Assembly: GCA_963804005.1 (NCBI GenBank)
Contig: CAWDOP010000017.1
Span: 62,001-126,000 of the forward strand
Length of the DNA stretch: 64,000 bases
Source of the DNA: JAGXRK01 sp963804005
GTDB lineage: Bacteria; Bacteroidota; Ignavibacteria; Ignavibacteriales; Ignavibacteriaceae
Direction of reading: 5' to 3'
This document shows, in pieces, positions 18,538 to 27,067 of the stretch. Position numbers and translations under genes: made by a program. The notes under the pieces were generated by a model, which saw nothing but the letters and a program-made list of their open reading frames with translations, was not told where the DNA came from and did no database searches. Positions within the stretch are counted from its first letter, which is position 1. Every line of letters starts with the position of its first letter.

Positions 18538-19866
18538 ATGACAAAACACTTTTTAATCTTAATATACTTTTTTGCGTTTTCATTTTTATCTTTTACACAA
18601 ACAGATGATTATGTAAAGAGTGAATTATATCCTTTTATAGTGGATTCAATTGTTATAAAAGGAAATGATATTACTGAAGAATTTATAATTGCAAGGGAAC
18701 TTACATTTCAAATTGGCGATACGATTGATTATAAATCCGCACAATATAACCGCGAAAGAATTTACAGCCTTGGTATTTTTAATCAGGTTATTTTAGAACC
18801 TGAGCTGATCGAAAACCTAAATATCTTAAACATAATCGTTGAAGAAAGCTGGTACATTTATCCAATTCCGTTTGTGAATATCAAAGAGAGTGATTGGGAA
18901 AAATTATCATTCGGTATAAATTTTTTTCTGAAGAATTTTCGTGGCAGAAATGAGACTTTATCAGCAGCGCTGTCATTTGGTTATGATCCAACCTATTCGC
19001 TCTCTTATTATAATCCCAATTCTATTGGCAACGAAAATATTTTTTTCTTAACAAGAGTTGGATATGCAAATGTATCTAACAAAAGTTTAATTGCTGAAAA
19101 TCTGTTTGGGGGTGCGTTTGAGCAGAAAGTAATTTTTTCTGATATTGAAATAGGAAGAAGATTTGAACTATTTCACAAGTTAGCTGTTGGACTTAGTTAC
19201 AACTACATTGAAACTCCTTTTTATATAGAAGGGATAAATGCTTCAAACGAAAGAATCGACAGAATGTTTGTGGTCGGTGTCAGTTATCAGTACGATACAC
19301 GTGATCTTATTCAGTTTCCTAAAAGCGGATTCTATGTAAATACCAGTTACATATTTAAAGGGATGGGAATAAATGATATCAATTACAACGTTGCCAGATT
19401 AGATTTTAGAAGCTATAATCCTTTGATTGAAAGACTGCTCTTTAAATTGAGATTTATAAGTCGTTTTACTTTGGGTGATAAGATACCTTATTACGATAAT
19501 TCAATAATTGGGTTGGAGGATAAAATCAGAGGATTCTTCAGTCAGAATTTTGAAGGCAATCATTCTTACCTGACTTCTATCGAATTATATTATCCAATAA
19601 TTGAAGAATTGTATATCAATCTGGATTTTATTCCTATTATACCCAAACAGCTTTTAACGTATCGCTTCGCTTTATATGCTCAAGTATTCGGCGATGCAGG
19701 AGCTGTACAAATGAGAAATTCTTCTATAAGTTTAAATGACTTTAAAAGTGGTTATGGTGCAGGAATCACTATACTTATACTTCCTTACTATGCTGCCAGA
19801 GTTGAATATGCAGTTAATGAATTAAGACAATCAGAAATTATTTTAGACCTTGGAATATCTTTCTAA
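18538..19866 (+). CDS. Omp85-family outer-membrane protein with a POTRA domain
   Basis: The 442-aa protein begins with a signal peptide (cleavage expected after FLSFTQ or nearby). One POTRA-like domain follows, residues about 35-105 (VDSIVIKGNDITEEFII ... ERIYSLGIFNQV). The C-terminal part is a beta-barrel with alternating aromatic strands, the YQYDTRDLIQFPKSGFYV segment and the terminal strand ILDLGISF. It resembles BamA/TamA but has too few POTRA domains for the essential BamA. Its substrate is unknown. The rsmE start overlaps its end. Confidence 0.82.
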   Translation: MTKHFLILIYFFAFSFLSFTQTDDYVKSELYPFIVDSIVIKGNDITEEFIIARELTFQIGDTIDYKSAQYNRERIYSLGIFNQVILEPELIENLNILNIIVEESWYIYPIPFVNIKESDWEKLSFGINFFLKNFRGRNETLSAALSFGYDPTYSLSYYNPNSIGNENIFFLTRVGYANVSNKSLIAENLFGGAFEQKVIFSDIEIGRRFELFHKLAVGLSYNYIETPFYIEGINASNERIDRMFVVGVSYQYDTRDLIQFPKSGFYVNTSYIFKGMGINDINYNVARLDFRSYNPLIERLLFKLRFISRFTLGDKIPYYDNSIIGLEDKIRGFFSQNFEGNHSYLTSIELYYPIIEELYINLDFIPIIPKQLLTYRFALYAQVFGDAGAVQMRNSSISLNDFKSGYGAGITILILPYYAARVEYAVNELRQSEIILDLGISF

Positions 19867-20539
19867 TATAGAACTTTATTATTCATCATCAATGAAAAAT
19901 GATGATGATACGATAAACTTAACCGGTGATGAATTACATCACGCTGTGAAAGTTATGCGCAATAAAGAGGGTAATGAAGTTTTTATTACTGATGGGAATG
20001 GTATTATTTATACTTGCAACATCAATAAGATTTTGAAAGATCGTTTAAGCGCAGAAATAGTAGATCGAAAAAAATATAAAAACAAACTAAGCAACATTAC
20101 ATTTTGTTTTCCGGTGTTGAAGAACCCCGATCGGTTCAAATTTGCTTTAGAGAAGTGTACAGAATTGGGCATTACTAATTTCATTATCTTTAATTCAAAT
20201 CGGTCGGTTGCTAAAGTTAAGAATATTGAAAAGTGGAATAAAACTCTACTTGCTGCTATGAAGCAATCTCTTCGCGCATTTCTCCCGAAATTACAGTCAA
20301 CAGAAAATCTAAAAGAATTACTGAATCTCGATGGAAAAAAAATTATATTTGATCAAAGTGGAAAGAATATATTCAGTAAAGAGATAATAAAGTTCGATGT
20401 AGATTATTATTTTATTTTCGGACCTGAGGGCGGATTTACCGAAGAGGAACTGTCTTACTTTTCTAAAGTATACAGTCTTGCAGAAAATCGTTTGCGTTCA
20501 GAAACTGCAATTGTTAAATGTGCTTCGCTGATTGGTTGA
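19850..20539 (+). CDS. rsmE: 16S rRNA (uracil-1498-N3)-methyltransferase
   Basis: RsmE methylates U1498 of 16S rRNA. This 229-aa SPOUT-class enzyme shows TGDELHHAVKVMR near the N terminus, FGPEGGFTEEEL in the SAM-binding knot and LRSETAIVKCASL at the end. I use the TTG at 19850, which overlaps the upstream gene by 17 bases, because residues NIELYYSS before the next possible start align with the normal N-terminal strand. The C-terminal tail is slightly short. Confidence 0.9.
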   Translation: MEYLSNIELYYSSSMKNDDDTINLTGDELHHAVKVMRNKEGNEVFITDGNGIIYTCNINKILKDRLSAEIVDRKKYKNKLSNITFCFPVLKNPDRFKFALEKCTELGITNFIIFNSNRSVAKVKNIEKWNKTLLAAMKQSLRAFLPKLQSTENLKELLNLDGKKIIFDQSGKNIFSKEIIKFDVDYYFIFGPEGGFTEEELSYFSKVYSLAENRLRSETAIVKCASLIG

Positions 20540-20575
20540 AATTATTTAATTCTAATTATTAATTAAATCTTACTA

Positions 20576-20992
20576 ATGAAATTCATCGTTTTTATTTCTT
20601 TAATTTTCATTATGGCGGGATGCAGTTCTGTACCGAGATTTACTAATGAATCAGATTCTGATGGGGGCGGAACAAAATATCCTACAGGTACAAATATTTT
20701 TAGCGGAACAGCTTCCTATTATGCAGATGAATTTCAAGGGAGGAAAACTGCAAGCGGTGAAATTTATGATATGAACAAGTTAACCGCTGCTCATCGTAAT
20801 TTTCCTTTTGGAACAATCTTGAAGGTTACTAACCTTAAAAATAATAAAATAGTTAAGGTTAGAATTAATGATCGTATGCCGGATTTTAAAAAGAGAATAA
20901 TTGATCTATCATATGGTGCAGCAAAAGAAATTGATATGATAAGAGACGGAGTTGTTGAAGTTCGAATTGAAGTTATTGAATGGGGAAAATAA
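20576..20992 (+). CDS. RlpA-like septal ring lytic transglycosylase lipoprotein
   Basis: The 138-aa protein has a lipoprotein signal, MKFIVFISLIFIMAGC, with the lipobox Cys at residue 16. A double-psi beta-barrel of the RlpA type follows: GTASYYADEFQGRKTASGE, the conserved TAAHRNFPFGT, and VRINDRMPD. RlpA proteins bind or cleave naked glycan strands of peptidoglycan at the division septum. The usual SPOR domain is missing. It is followed by a bidirectional terminator. Confidence 0.87.
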   Translation: MKFIVFISLIFIMAGCSSVPRFTNESDSDGGGTKYPTGTNIFSGTASYYADEFQGRKTASGEIYDMNKLTAAHRNFPFGTILKVTNLKNNKIVKVRINDRMPDFKKRIIDLSYGAAKEIDMIRDGVVEVRIEVIEWGK

Positions 20993-21017
20993 AAACCCGA
21001 TCAGAAAGACCGGGTTT
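20993..21017. terminator. Bidirectional terminator
   Basis: AAACCCG (20993-20999) pairs with CGGGTTT (21011-21017) around ATCAGAAAGAC. It sits between converging genes, 18 bases before the stop of the minus-strand gene, and can serve both. Confidence 0.65.
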
Positions 21018-21034
21018 AATAAATTTAGAATAAA

Positions 21035-21376
21035 CTATTGTTTGCTTACTGGCTTTAAATTTTTCCACCATTCGTTTTTAAGAATATTGTATTTCATTTT
21101 CTGTTTATTGTCTAATAGATTTTCCAGTTTTTGCTGAGCAGATTTCAAATCTTGTTCAGTTGCATTTTTATTTGAGACATATTCACTTAAGATGGATTTC
21201 ACTTTACCAGCTTGCTCATTACTTAGCAGGATTTTCTGTTTCAGATTTTCAGTCATCGATTTGACCAGTTCATCATTTGACTTTTCTTCAACTTGTGCAA
21301 AAACAATTGCTGATGATATTAAAAATATAAATCCTGTAACAGTAATAAAAAGATTTATTTTATTCAGAGTTTTCAT
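21035..21376 (-). CDS. Small secreted helical protein, Spy/CpxP-like
   Basis: The 113-aa protein has a signal peptide (cleavage after IVFAQ) and a mature part that is almost wholly charged helix. Segments such as LSNEQAGKVKSILSEY and LLDNKQKMKYNILKNEWW resemble the LTxxQ-type helices of periplasmic chaperones of the Spy/CpxP group. The match is loose. AAGGAGAAG lies just before the ATG. The upstream region has TACCTTTA, seven of eight positions of the -7 box. Confidence 0.65.
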   Translation of the reverse strand: MKTLNKINLFITVTGFIFLISSAIVFAQVEEKSNDELVKSMTENLKQKILLSNEQAGKVKSILSEYVSNKNATEQDLKSAQQKLENLLDNKQKMKYNILKNEWWKNLKPVSKQ

Positions 21377-21458
21377 CTTCTTCTCCTTGGTATTATTATT
21401 TAACTACTTAAAGGTAAAACAATTTTAACTAAAATTTCAATACTTATCGTTTTATGAT

Positions 21459-21466
21459 TACTTTTG
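21459..21466 (+). promoter_or_regulatory. Possible -7 box before rnhC
   Basis: TACTTTTG matches TAnnTTTG exactly. There is no clear -33 TTG at the expected distance. It lies 14 bases before the chosen TTG start, or 23 before the alternative ATG at 21489. Confidence 0.25.
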
Positions 21467-21479
21467 TCACTCAAAATTA

Positions 21480-22421
21480 TTGCGTAATATGTTATCAAAT
21501 CTCAAATTAAAAGCATTTTCTCGAATTCAGGAAATATATACCCAATTAGCGAGCCAGGGGCTAAAAATATCAAATATTGAAGAAAAACAGTACAATTACG
21601 AGATAAATGTTCAAAATTTCAAAGAAAAAGTAAAAGTGCTTGTCTACTTTGGTAAAAAAGGAGTATCAACAATTATACAGGGTGATATTCACTGTGAAAC
21701 ATATATTAAGGTAAAAAAGATTGCTGTTGGGGAAGGCTTATTTGATTCAATTAGTCCAGAAATCAATGAGCCGGAAGAGTATATCGGTACTGACGAATCT
21801 GGTAAAGGAGATTTCTTCGGTCCTTTGGTAATTGCCGCTGTTTATGCTGATCAAATAACCCTAAATGAGCTAAAACAAATAGGAGTAAGAGACAGCAAAC
21901 AATTAACCGATGAACAGATTAAAATCATTTCAAAACAAATAAGAAAGATCATTCCTGAAAATTTTAGAAATGTTGTTGCAATAAATCCGGAGAAGTATAA
22001 TCAATTATATGATACATTTAAAAATTTAAATAAACTTCTTGCCTGGGGACATTCCAAAGCGATAGAAAATATATTTTTGAAGAATAATGTTACAACCGCA
22101 ATAAGTGATAAATTTGGTGATGAAGGATTAATAATCTCTGAACTTGCAAAAAAGAAGATAGACATAAATTTAATTCAAACAACAAAAGCTGAACGTTTTA
22201 CTGCCGTTGCAGCCGCTTCAATATTAGCACGGGATAAAATGTTAAGCTGGTTTAGTAAAACTAGTAAAGAGTTGAAAATTGTAATTCCCAAAGGTGCCGG
22301 TGATGCTGTTAATATTACATTGGATAAAATTGCATCAATAAATGGAACCGAATTTTTATCGAAATTAGTTAAATTACATTTTAAGAATTATGTGAATTAT
22401 TCAAACCTTAAGAAAGGATAG
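21480..22421 (+). CDS. rnhC: Ribonuclease HIII
   Basis: RNase HIII removes RNA from RNA-DNA hybrids. The 313-aa protein has an N-terminal TBP-like substrate-binding domain of about 90 residues. The catalytic domain follows, with YIGTDESGKGDFFGP (metal-binding Asp and Glu, about residue 101) and later Asp residues in RDSKQL and ISDKFGDEG. The extra N-terminal domain and DESGKGDFFGP distinguish it from RNase HII. The start may be the TTG at 21480 or the ATG at 21489. Confidence 0.93.
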   Translation: MRNMLSNLKLKAFSRIQEIYTQLASQGLKISNIEEKQYNYEINVQNFKEKVKVLVYFGKKGVSTIIQGDIHCETYIKVKKIAVGEGLFDSISPEINEPEEYIGTDESGKGDFFGPLVIAAVYADQITLNELKQIGVRDSKQLTDEQIKIISKQIRKIIPENFRNVVAINPEKYNQLYDTFKNLNKLLAWGHSKAIENIFLKNNVTTAISDKFGDEGLIISELAKKKIDINLIQTTKAERFTAVAAASILARDKMLSWFSKTSKELKIVIPKGAGDAVNITLDKIASINGTEFLSKLVKLHFKNYVNYSNLKKG

Positions 22422-22432
22422 CTTGATCTAAA

Positions 22433-23539
22433 ATGAATTCAAGAACGAAGATCAGACGGATTGGCGTTTTGACCGGCGGCGGTGATTGTCCCGGACTAAA
22501 TGCTGTGATAAGAGGCGTAACTAAACCGGCTCAGGATTTAGGAATGACTGTGTTTGGTATTATGGATGGTTTCGAGGGGTTAGTTGAAGGTAAAGCAAAA
22601 GAGTTGCGTAATGAAGATGTTTCGGGAATACTTGCCAGGGGTGGAACTATTTTAGGCTCATCAAATAAAGGAGATCCTTCTCATTGGCCAGTTCTAAGAA
22701 ATGATAAAATTGAAATTGTAGATAAATCTAAACAAGCTGTTGAAAATTATGAAGCCTGGAATCTTGATGCTTTGATTGCTATCGGCGGAGATGGAACAAT
22801 GCACATATGTAATAAGTTAAGTCAGCTTGGATTAAACGTAATAGGTGTACCGAAAACAATTGATAACGATCTAGATGCAACTGATTTAACATTCGGACAT
22901 GATTCTGCTGTTTACGTAGTATCGAGGGCTTTAGACAGATTACATACCACAGCTTCCTCCCATCATAGAGTAATTGTTTGTGAAGTAATGGGAAGATATG
23001 CAGGTTGGATAGCACTGAACGGAGGATTATCCGGCGGTGCAGATATTATATTGATTCCTGAAATGCCCTTCTCCTGGGAAAAAATTTATGATAAGATTAA
23101 GCAACGGGAGTTGATGGGTAAAAGGTTCAGTTTAGTTTGTGTTTCTGAAGGTGCTAAGGCTATTGGTGAAAAAATGGTTACAAAAGAACAAGATATTAAA
23201 AGAACTGATCCTGTAAGATTAGGCGGAATCGGGGAAGTTGTTGCTAGAAAAATTGAAACAAATACAGGTAGAGAAACAAGAGTAACCGTACTCGGACATT
23301 TGCAGAGAGGTGGTAGCCCGACACCATTCGACAGAATTCTTTCAACAAAATTCGGAGCTTATGCGATAGATTTGGCTGCAAGGAAAAAATTCGGTTATAT
23401 GGTAGCTCTAAAAGGCAGCGATATTAAACCTGTAAAAATTATTGATGCAATTTCTAAGCAAAAATTAGTTCAGCCGGATACACAAGCAGTTTTCGCTGCT
23501 CGTTCTGTTGGAATATCTTTTGGTGTGGAACTGGAATAA
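22433..23539 (+). CDS. 6-phosphofructokinase, mixed-substrate (group III) type
   Basis: The enzyme phosphorylates fructose 6-phosphate in glycolysis. The 368-aa protein shows TGGGDCPGLN (residues 14-23), IGGDGTM (117-123) and PKTIDND (140-146). Gly in GGDG is the ATP-type residue, whereas Lys in PKTIDND is the residue of PPi-dependent enzymes. That combination marks the mixed-substrate PFK group, so the phosphoryl donor cannot be decided from sequence alone. It lies 11 bases after rnhC. Confidence 0.93.
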   Translation: MNSRTKIRRIGVLTGGGDCPGLNAVIRGVTKPAQDLGMTVFGIMDGFEGLVEGKAKELRNEDVSGILARGGTILGSSNKGDPSHWPVLRNDKIEIVDKSKQAVENYEAWNLDALIAIGGDGTMHICNKLSQLGLNVIGVPKTIDNDLDATDLTFGHDSAVYVVSRALDRLHTTASSHHRVIVCEVMGRYAGWIALNGGLSGGADIILIPEMPFSWEKIYDKIKQRELMGKRFSLVCVSEGAKAIGEKMVTKEQDIKRTDPVRLGGIGEVVARKIETNTGRETRVTVLGHLQRGGSPTPFDRILSTKFGAYAIDLAARKKFGYMVALKGSDIKPVKIIDAISKQKLVQPDTQAVFAARSVGISFGVELE

Positions 23540-23553
23540 TTTACATCCAAAAT

Positions 23554-23585
23554 ATTGCATTTAGAGGAGTCAAAATATATATTTG
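23554..23585 (+). promoter_or_regulatory. Promoter of the tRNA-Asp locus
   Basis: TTG at 23555-23557 and TATATTTG at 23578-23585 are 20 bases apart and match the Bacteroidota -33/-7 pattern. The transcript would run through the broken tRNA-like copy before reaching the intact tRNA at 23763. A weak hairpin at 23587-23606 (AAGCCTT/AAGGTTT) lies right at the expected start and could be the 3' end signal of the phosphofructokinase gene. Confidence 0.45.
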
Positions 23586-23622
23586 TAAGCCTTTTTAAGA
23601 AGGTTTTGAACTAAAATTAAAG

Positions 23623-23732
23623 ATACGGGGTTACCGAATTAAATCGGTATAAACTCCGTTCAGTTTGGCTCGTGCAAAGCACGAAGTCTCGCCTAAAGGC
23701 GGATTAGAACGCCTGTCCCGATAAAATTGGGA
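23623..23732 (+). pseudogene. Broken tRNA-Asp-like copy with four short palindromes
   Basis: Three pieces of the downstream tRNA-Asp recur here in order: ATACGGGGT (23623-23631), GTTCAGTTTGG (23658-23668) and TTAGAACGCCTG (23704-23715). Between and after them sit short hairpins: TACCGA/TCGGTA (23632-23649), TCGTGC-AAA-GCACGA (23670-23684), CGCC-TAAA-GGCG (23690-23701) and TCCCGAT-AAA-ATTGGGA (23716-23732). The anticodon arm onward is missing. It cannot fold as a tRNA. Confidence 0.6.
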
Positions 23733-23762
23733 AGGAAGAAGAAAGAAATAAAAAACATATAC

Positions 23763-23837
23763 GGGGTCGTAGTTCAGTTTGGTTAGAACGCCTGCCTGTC
23801 ACGCAGGAGGTCGCGAGTTCGAGTCTCGTCGGCCCCG
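23763..23837 (+). tRNA. tRNA-Asp (anticodon GTC)
   Basis: The acceptor stem GGGGTCG pairs with CGGCCCC and is followed by discriminator G. The anticodon arm is CCTGC-CTGTCAC-GCAGG with anticodon GTC. The T arm contains GAGTTCGAGTCTC. The length is 75 bases. CCA is not encoded. A strong terminator follows 8 bases later. Confidence 0.97.
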
Positions 23838-23845
23838 CTTGTAAG

Positions 23846-23882
23846 AGCCTGTAACATAAGAAGTTACAGGCTTCTTTGTTTT
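23846..23882 (+). terminator. Terminator of tRNA-Asp
   Basis: AGCCTGTAAC (23846-23855) pairs perfectly with GTTACAGGCT (23863-23872) around ATAAGAA and is followed by TCTTTGTTTT. Confidence 0.85.
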
Positions 23883-24202
23883 AAAGGAAAATGTACGGAA
23901 GTAGAAACGGAATTAGAAAAATAAAATTCACATTCCTGCACCAAAGCAAAAATGCCATTTATTACCTTCAGAAAAAACAACTCCTTGTCCACTTTCTTCA
24001 GCCATATGTTTTCAAGCTTAGCTGGATTATTAAAGAAACAAAATAAATAAAATTTAAACCTCTACTTCCTGAAAGGGTTGTAGGATTCTACCATAAGACT
24101 CTTGAAATTATAAGATCTACCTTAATCTACTTCTAAAGTAAATCGAGTTTCCCATAGAGAATCGAGTCTGTAAAATTTTTTTAGTGTAAAAATATTTTCA
24201 AG
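23883..24202. other. Non-coding stretch, nothing clear
   Basis: No gene of credible length is visible. A 25-codon minus-strand reading frame (23928-24005) begins MAEESGQGVVFSEG but has no ribosome-binding site or context. No repeats of note were seen. Confidence 0.5.
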
Positions 24203-24237
24203 CTATAAAAAGAACTCCCGCCATTTTCACAGCGGGA
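24203..24237 (-). terminator. Terminator of the M28 peptidase gene
   Basis: On the minus strand TCCCGC (24237-24232) pairs with GCGGGA (24221-24216) and is followed by GTTCTTTTTATAG. It lies about 50 bases after the peptidase stop. Confidence 0.65.
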
Positions 24238-24288
24238 TCAGCCCTAACAGAAGGCTTGGGGGTTAACCTTAACTGCTAGCTGCTGAAA

Positions 24289-26646
24289 TTACTTGAGTAA
24301 TAACATTTTTTTTGTCTGAATAAAATCTCCTGCTTGTATTCTATAAAAATAAACTCCGCTTGGAAGATTAGCTGCATTAAAATCAACGTCATAAAAACCT
24401 GCGAGGTTTTCTTCATTTACTATTACAGCAACTTCACTTCCCAATACATCATAAATTTTAATGGTTACAAAACTTAATTTTGGAACAGAATATTTTATTG
24501 TTGTAGTAGGATTAAATGGATTTGGATAGTTTTGAGATAACCGATATTTCTTAATTACTAATTCCTTACGCTCATCAATGGATGTTACTTCATTAAACTT
24601 CACACTTAAAATGTAATAGAGAAGTTGTTCAGTCTTCTCCTTTTCCATGTAATAAAGAGGAAAACTAAGTGTAACAGCATTATAATCATTTCCCATATAT
24701 TCCACACCAACAGGTAGGTTAAGCATACTTCCGGCAGAAGTAGAAGAATCAAAATTAGTATCATAAAGAAAGATGTTGTTCCCATTACTATTAGCAGCTA
24801 AAGACTCTATGTCTCTCAGATGATAATCTGTATCTTCCTTGGTTTTTGTCGTATCGACAAGAACATCAAAATAATTTTCCGCATTAGATTTTGCCCCGAT
24901 AAATCTGCTGCCAAAAGAAAATATTGTGTTTTCGATTTTGAGAAAGTCGTACAAAAAATCGCCTTCAGTAAAAGTTCTGGAATATTCGCTATTTCCTTCA
25001 AAATGTTTGGAAGGTAAATAGCCGGTAAATAAAAAATTACCTCCAGCATTGAGGTATCTCTTCAGTGTTTCAGTAAATGATGATAAAGCGGATGTAGATC
25101 TATTATCATTCTTATGCCATATAAGAGTAGAATATTTTCCTATATCACTTACAAGGATATTAGGGGATGAAATCAAATCGTAATTATTGATTTCAAAATC
25201 GTTAAGAATATCTCTAAAATAATTGTCAACCTCTTCATCCGTAGGATTAGTTAATTCGCCGGTTCCATTATATGTGTCATCAATAACAAGAATTCCCTGA
25301 TTCAGTGTAAAGGTAAACGGCATATAATCAGATTCAAAAACAAAACTTTCATACCCATCATTATCAACTGTTGAAACACCAAAGTAATATAAAATTTCGC
25401 TTTCAAGATTATCTACAATATAACTTGTTTCGGTTGTTTGAAATGATCTGTAATAAATTCCCGTTTCGGTTCCAACGTATATATTATAATGATCAAAATC
25501 CTTATCATTGCTTGGATTCCAATCAAGCTTTAATGTTGTTGCATCTGCCTGATCGGTAAAAATAATCTCATCTACCGGAGTTGGCAATACCATCCCGGAA
25601 ATTAGTGTTGCGCAGGAAGCTTTAATTACTTCTGTACAGAATTCCATACTATAATTTCCTATCACATCATTTCCTGTATGATAATAAGGACTGAATTCAG
25701 TCTCCTCAAAATATAATCCCTTATATCCCATTTCATCAAATGGTCGCAAATCAGCTCCTGCATAACCACCGGAATTTCCGTTTATTGACGTGTACCTTTC
25801 AATGCAACTTACTCCTATCTGGGATAAATACTGTGAGCCAGGATTAAAACCAATATTAACATAGCTGTCTTCTAAAGACTGGCTCGTGTAAGCAATCATA
25901 TCATGATTATTTACCATTCTGATATCCATCCCGGCATCGTATGCTTCAAAGGCATAATGTTCACTTCCACCGTCACCAAAGTACATTAATTCTTCTGCAG
26001 CAAGTGCAATAAATTTAATTGTGCTCTCTGGCTGGTAATTACTTAACATCATTACCCTTGCAATTTCAAGAACGGTTGCCGTTCCACTTGCATCATCATC
26101 TGCTCCCGGAGCGTAATTCATAATATTACTAGATTGATTAAAACAATCGTAGTGACCACAAAAAATGTAAACTTGTTCCGGATTAATGCTGCCAAGTAAT
26201 GTAGCTATTACATTTCTTTGTGTAGTTACAGTATCAAATTCAAATCCAAAATCCGACCAAATTGTATGCGCATAAAAAGTGTCGTACTCAACGTCGTTAA
26301 AACCCATACTAATAAATTTATTTCCTAACCATTCCGAAACTTCAAATCTATTTGGGGCGAGCATAAACCGGCTTCCGAAATTTTGTAATTGCTGGATATG
26401 GCTGGTAATACTATCAATACTGATATTGGCAATAATATCTGATATTGTGCTGTCTAGGCCTGAAAAATTTACATTGGATTTTATTAGTCTGGAAACACTG
26501 TTTAATTCTGATAAGTTGTTTTGCATGTAAATAAATTGTTCCCTATCATAAAGGTGACTATTATAATCCTTACTGCTCGCTTTCTGAGGAAAAGTTAATT
26601 GATAAAACGAAACAACAATTAATAGAGTGAAAATTAGATTTTTCAT
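24289..26646 (-). CDS. Secreted M28-family zinc peptidase with T9SS sorting domain
   Basis: The 785-aa protein has a signal peptide (MKNLIFTLLIVVSFYQLTFPQ). A propeptide-like region of about 100 residues follows, then an M28 aminopeptidase domain. Metal ligands are visible in FCGHYDCF (about residue 168), GADDDASGTA, AAEELMYFG, NNHDMIAY and EFSPYYHTGND. A fibronectin type III-like segment starts near residue 365. A further domain starting GILVIDDTYNG leads to the C-terminal sorting domain (NYPNPFNP to KKMLLLK, the last 80 residues), which directs export by the type IX system. It should release N-terminal amino acids outside the cell. Confidence 0.92.
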   Translation of the reverse strand: MKNLIFTLLIVVSFYQLTFPQKASSKDYNSHLYDREQFIYMQNNLSELNSVSRLIKSNVNFSGLDSTISDIIANISIDSITSHIQQLQNFGSRFMLAPNRFEVSEWLGNKFISMGFNDVEYDTFYAHTIWSDFGFEFDTVTTQRNVIATLLGSINPEQVYIFCGHYDCFNQSSNIMNYAPGADDDASGTATVLEIARVMMLSNYQPESTIKFIALAAEELMYFGDGGSEHYAFEAYDAGMDIRMVNNHDMIAYTSQSLEDSYVNIGFNPGSQYLSQIGVSCIERYTSINGNSGGYAGADLRPFDEMGYKGLYFEETEFSPYYHTGNDVIGNYSMEFCTEVIKASCATLISGMVLPTPVDEIIFTDQADATTLKLDWNPSNDKDFDHYNIYVGTETGIYYRSFQTTETSYIVDNLESEILYYFGVSTVDNDGYESFVFESDYMPFTFTLNQGILVIDDTYNGTGELTNPTDEEVDNYFRDILNDFEINNYDLISSPNILVSDIGKYSTLIWHKNDNRSTSALSSFTETLKRYLNAGGNFLFTGYLPSKHFEGNSEYSRTFTEGDFLYDFLKIENTIFSFGSRFIGAKSNAENYFDVLVDTTKTKEDTDYHLRDIESLAANSNGNNIFLYDTNFDSSTSAGSMLNLPVGVEYMGNDYNAVTLSFPLYYMEKEKTEQLLYYILSVKFNEVTSIDERKELVIKKYRLSQNYPNPFNPTTTIKYSVPKLSFVTIKIYDVLGSEVAVIVNEENLAGFYDVDFNAANLPSGVYFYRIQAGDFIQTKKMLLLK

Positions 26647-27067
26647 GATTTTTCCATATAGGTTTTTTTATACAAAAATTTACTTAATTAATATCATTTT
26701 TTTTCTTCTTTCAACAACTCTAAAATAAATATTTTTAACTGCAGGTTCCTATTCTTATATTAGTCATAAACAAATTCTGTTTGGTAGTTAATTGTAAAAT
26801 AGAATTGGTAAATTTATGAAGCTCTGTAAGTAAAGCACTTACAGGGTTTACTGTTTTAAAGTGAATTTTTTCTGTAGCAACATCTGTTGCAAAAATGAGT
26901 GTACTCAACCGACTTCATAATCCGGGTACTAAAAAGTCCGTTTCTCCAAACCTCAGCTAAAAACTCCCAGTCTCATTTGAACAAACCTAAATTGTTGGTA
27001 AATTATTATAGAATGTTGTGGAACAGATTTAATTCTAACCGATAAAAATCATTAAAGGAAAATCACA
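26647..27067. other. Divergent intergenic region with two perfect small palindromes
   Basis: No gene is visible between the divergent peptidase and NYN genes. CTGTAAGT-AAAGC-ACTTACAG lies at 26824-26844 and GCAACA-TC-TGTTGC at 26877-26890. Neither is followed by a T-run. They could be operators or members of a dispersed palindrome family. AAAGGA precedes the NYN gene's GTG start. Confidence 0.5.

Noticed and set aside
23587..23606. Hairpin AAGCCTT/AAGGTTT as a clear phosphofructokinase terminator
   Set aside because: The stem is weak and it overlaps the start expected from the promoter at 23554, so I mention it only within that entry.
23928..24005. Tiny minus-strand reading frame starting MAEESGQGVVFSEG
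   Set aside because: Only 25 codons, no ribosome-binding site, no neighbour to support it.
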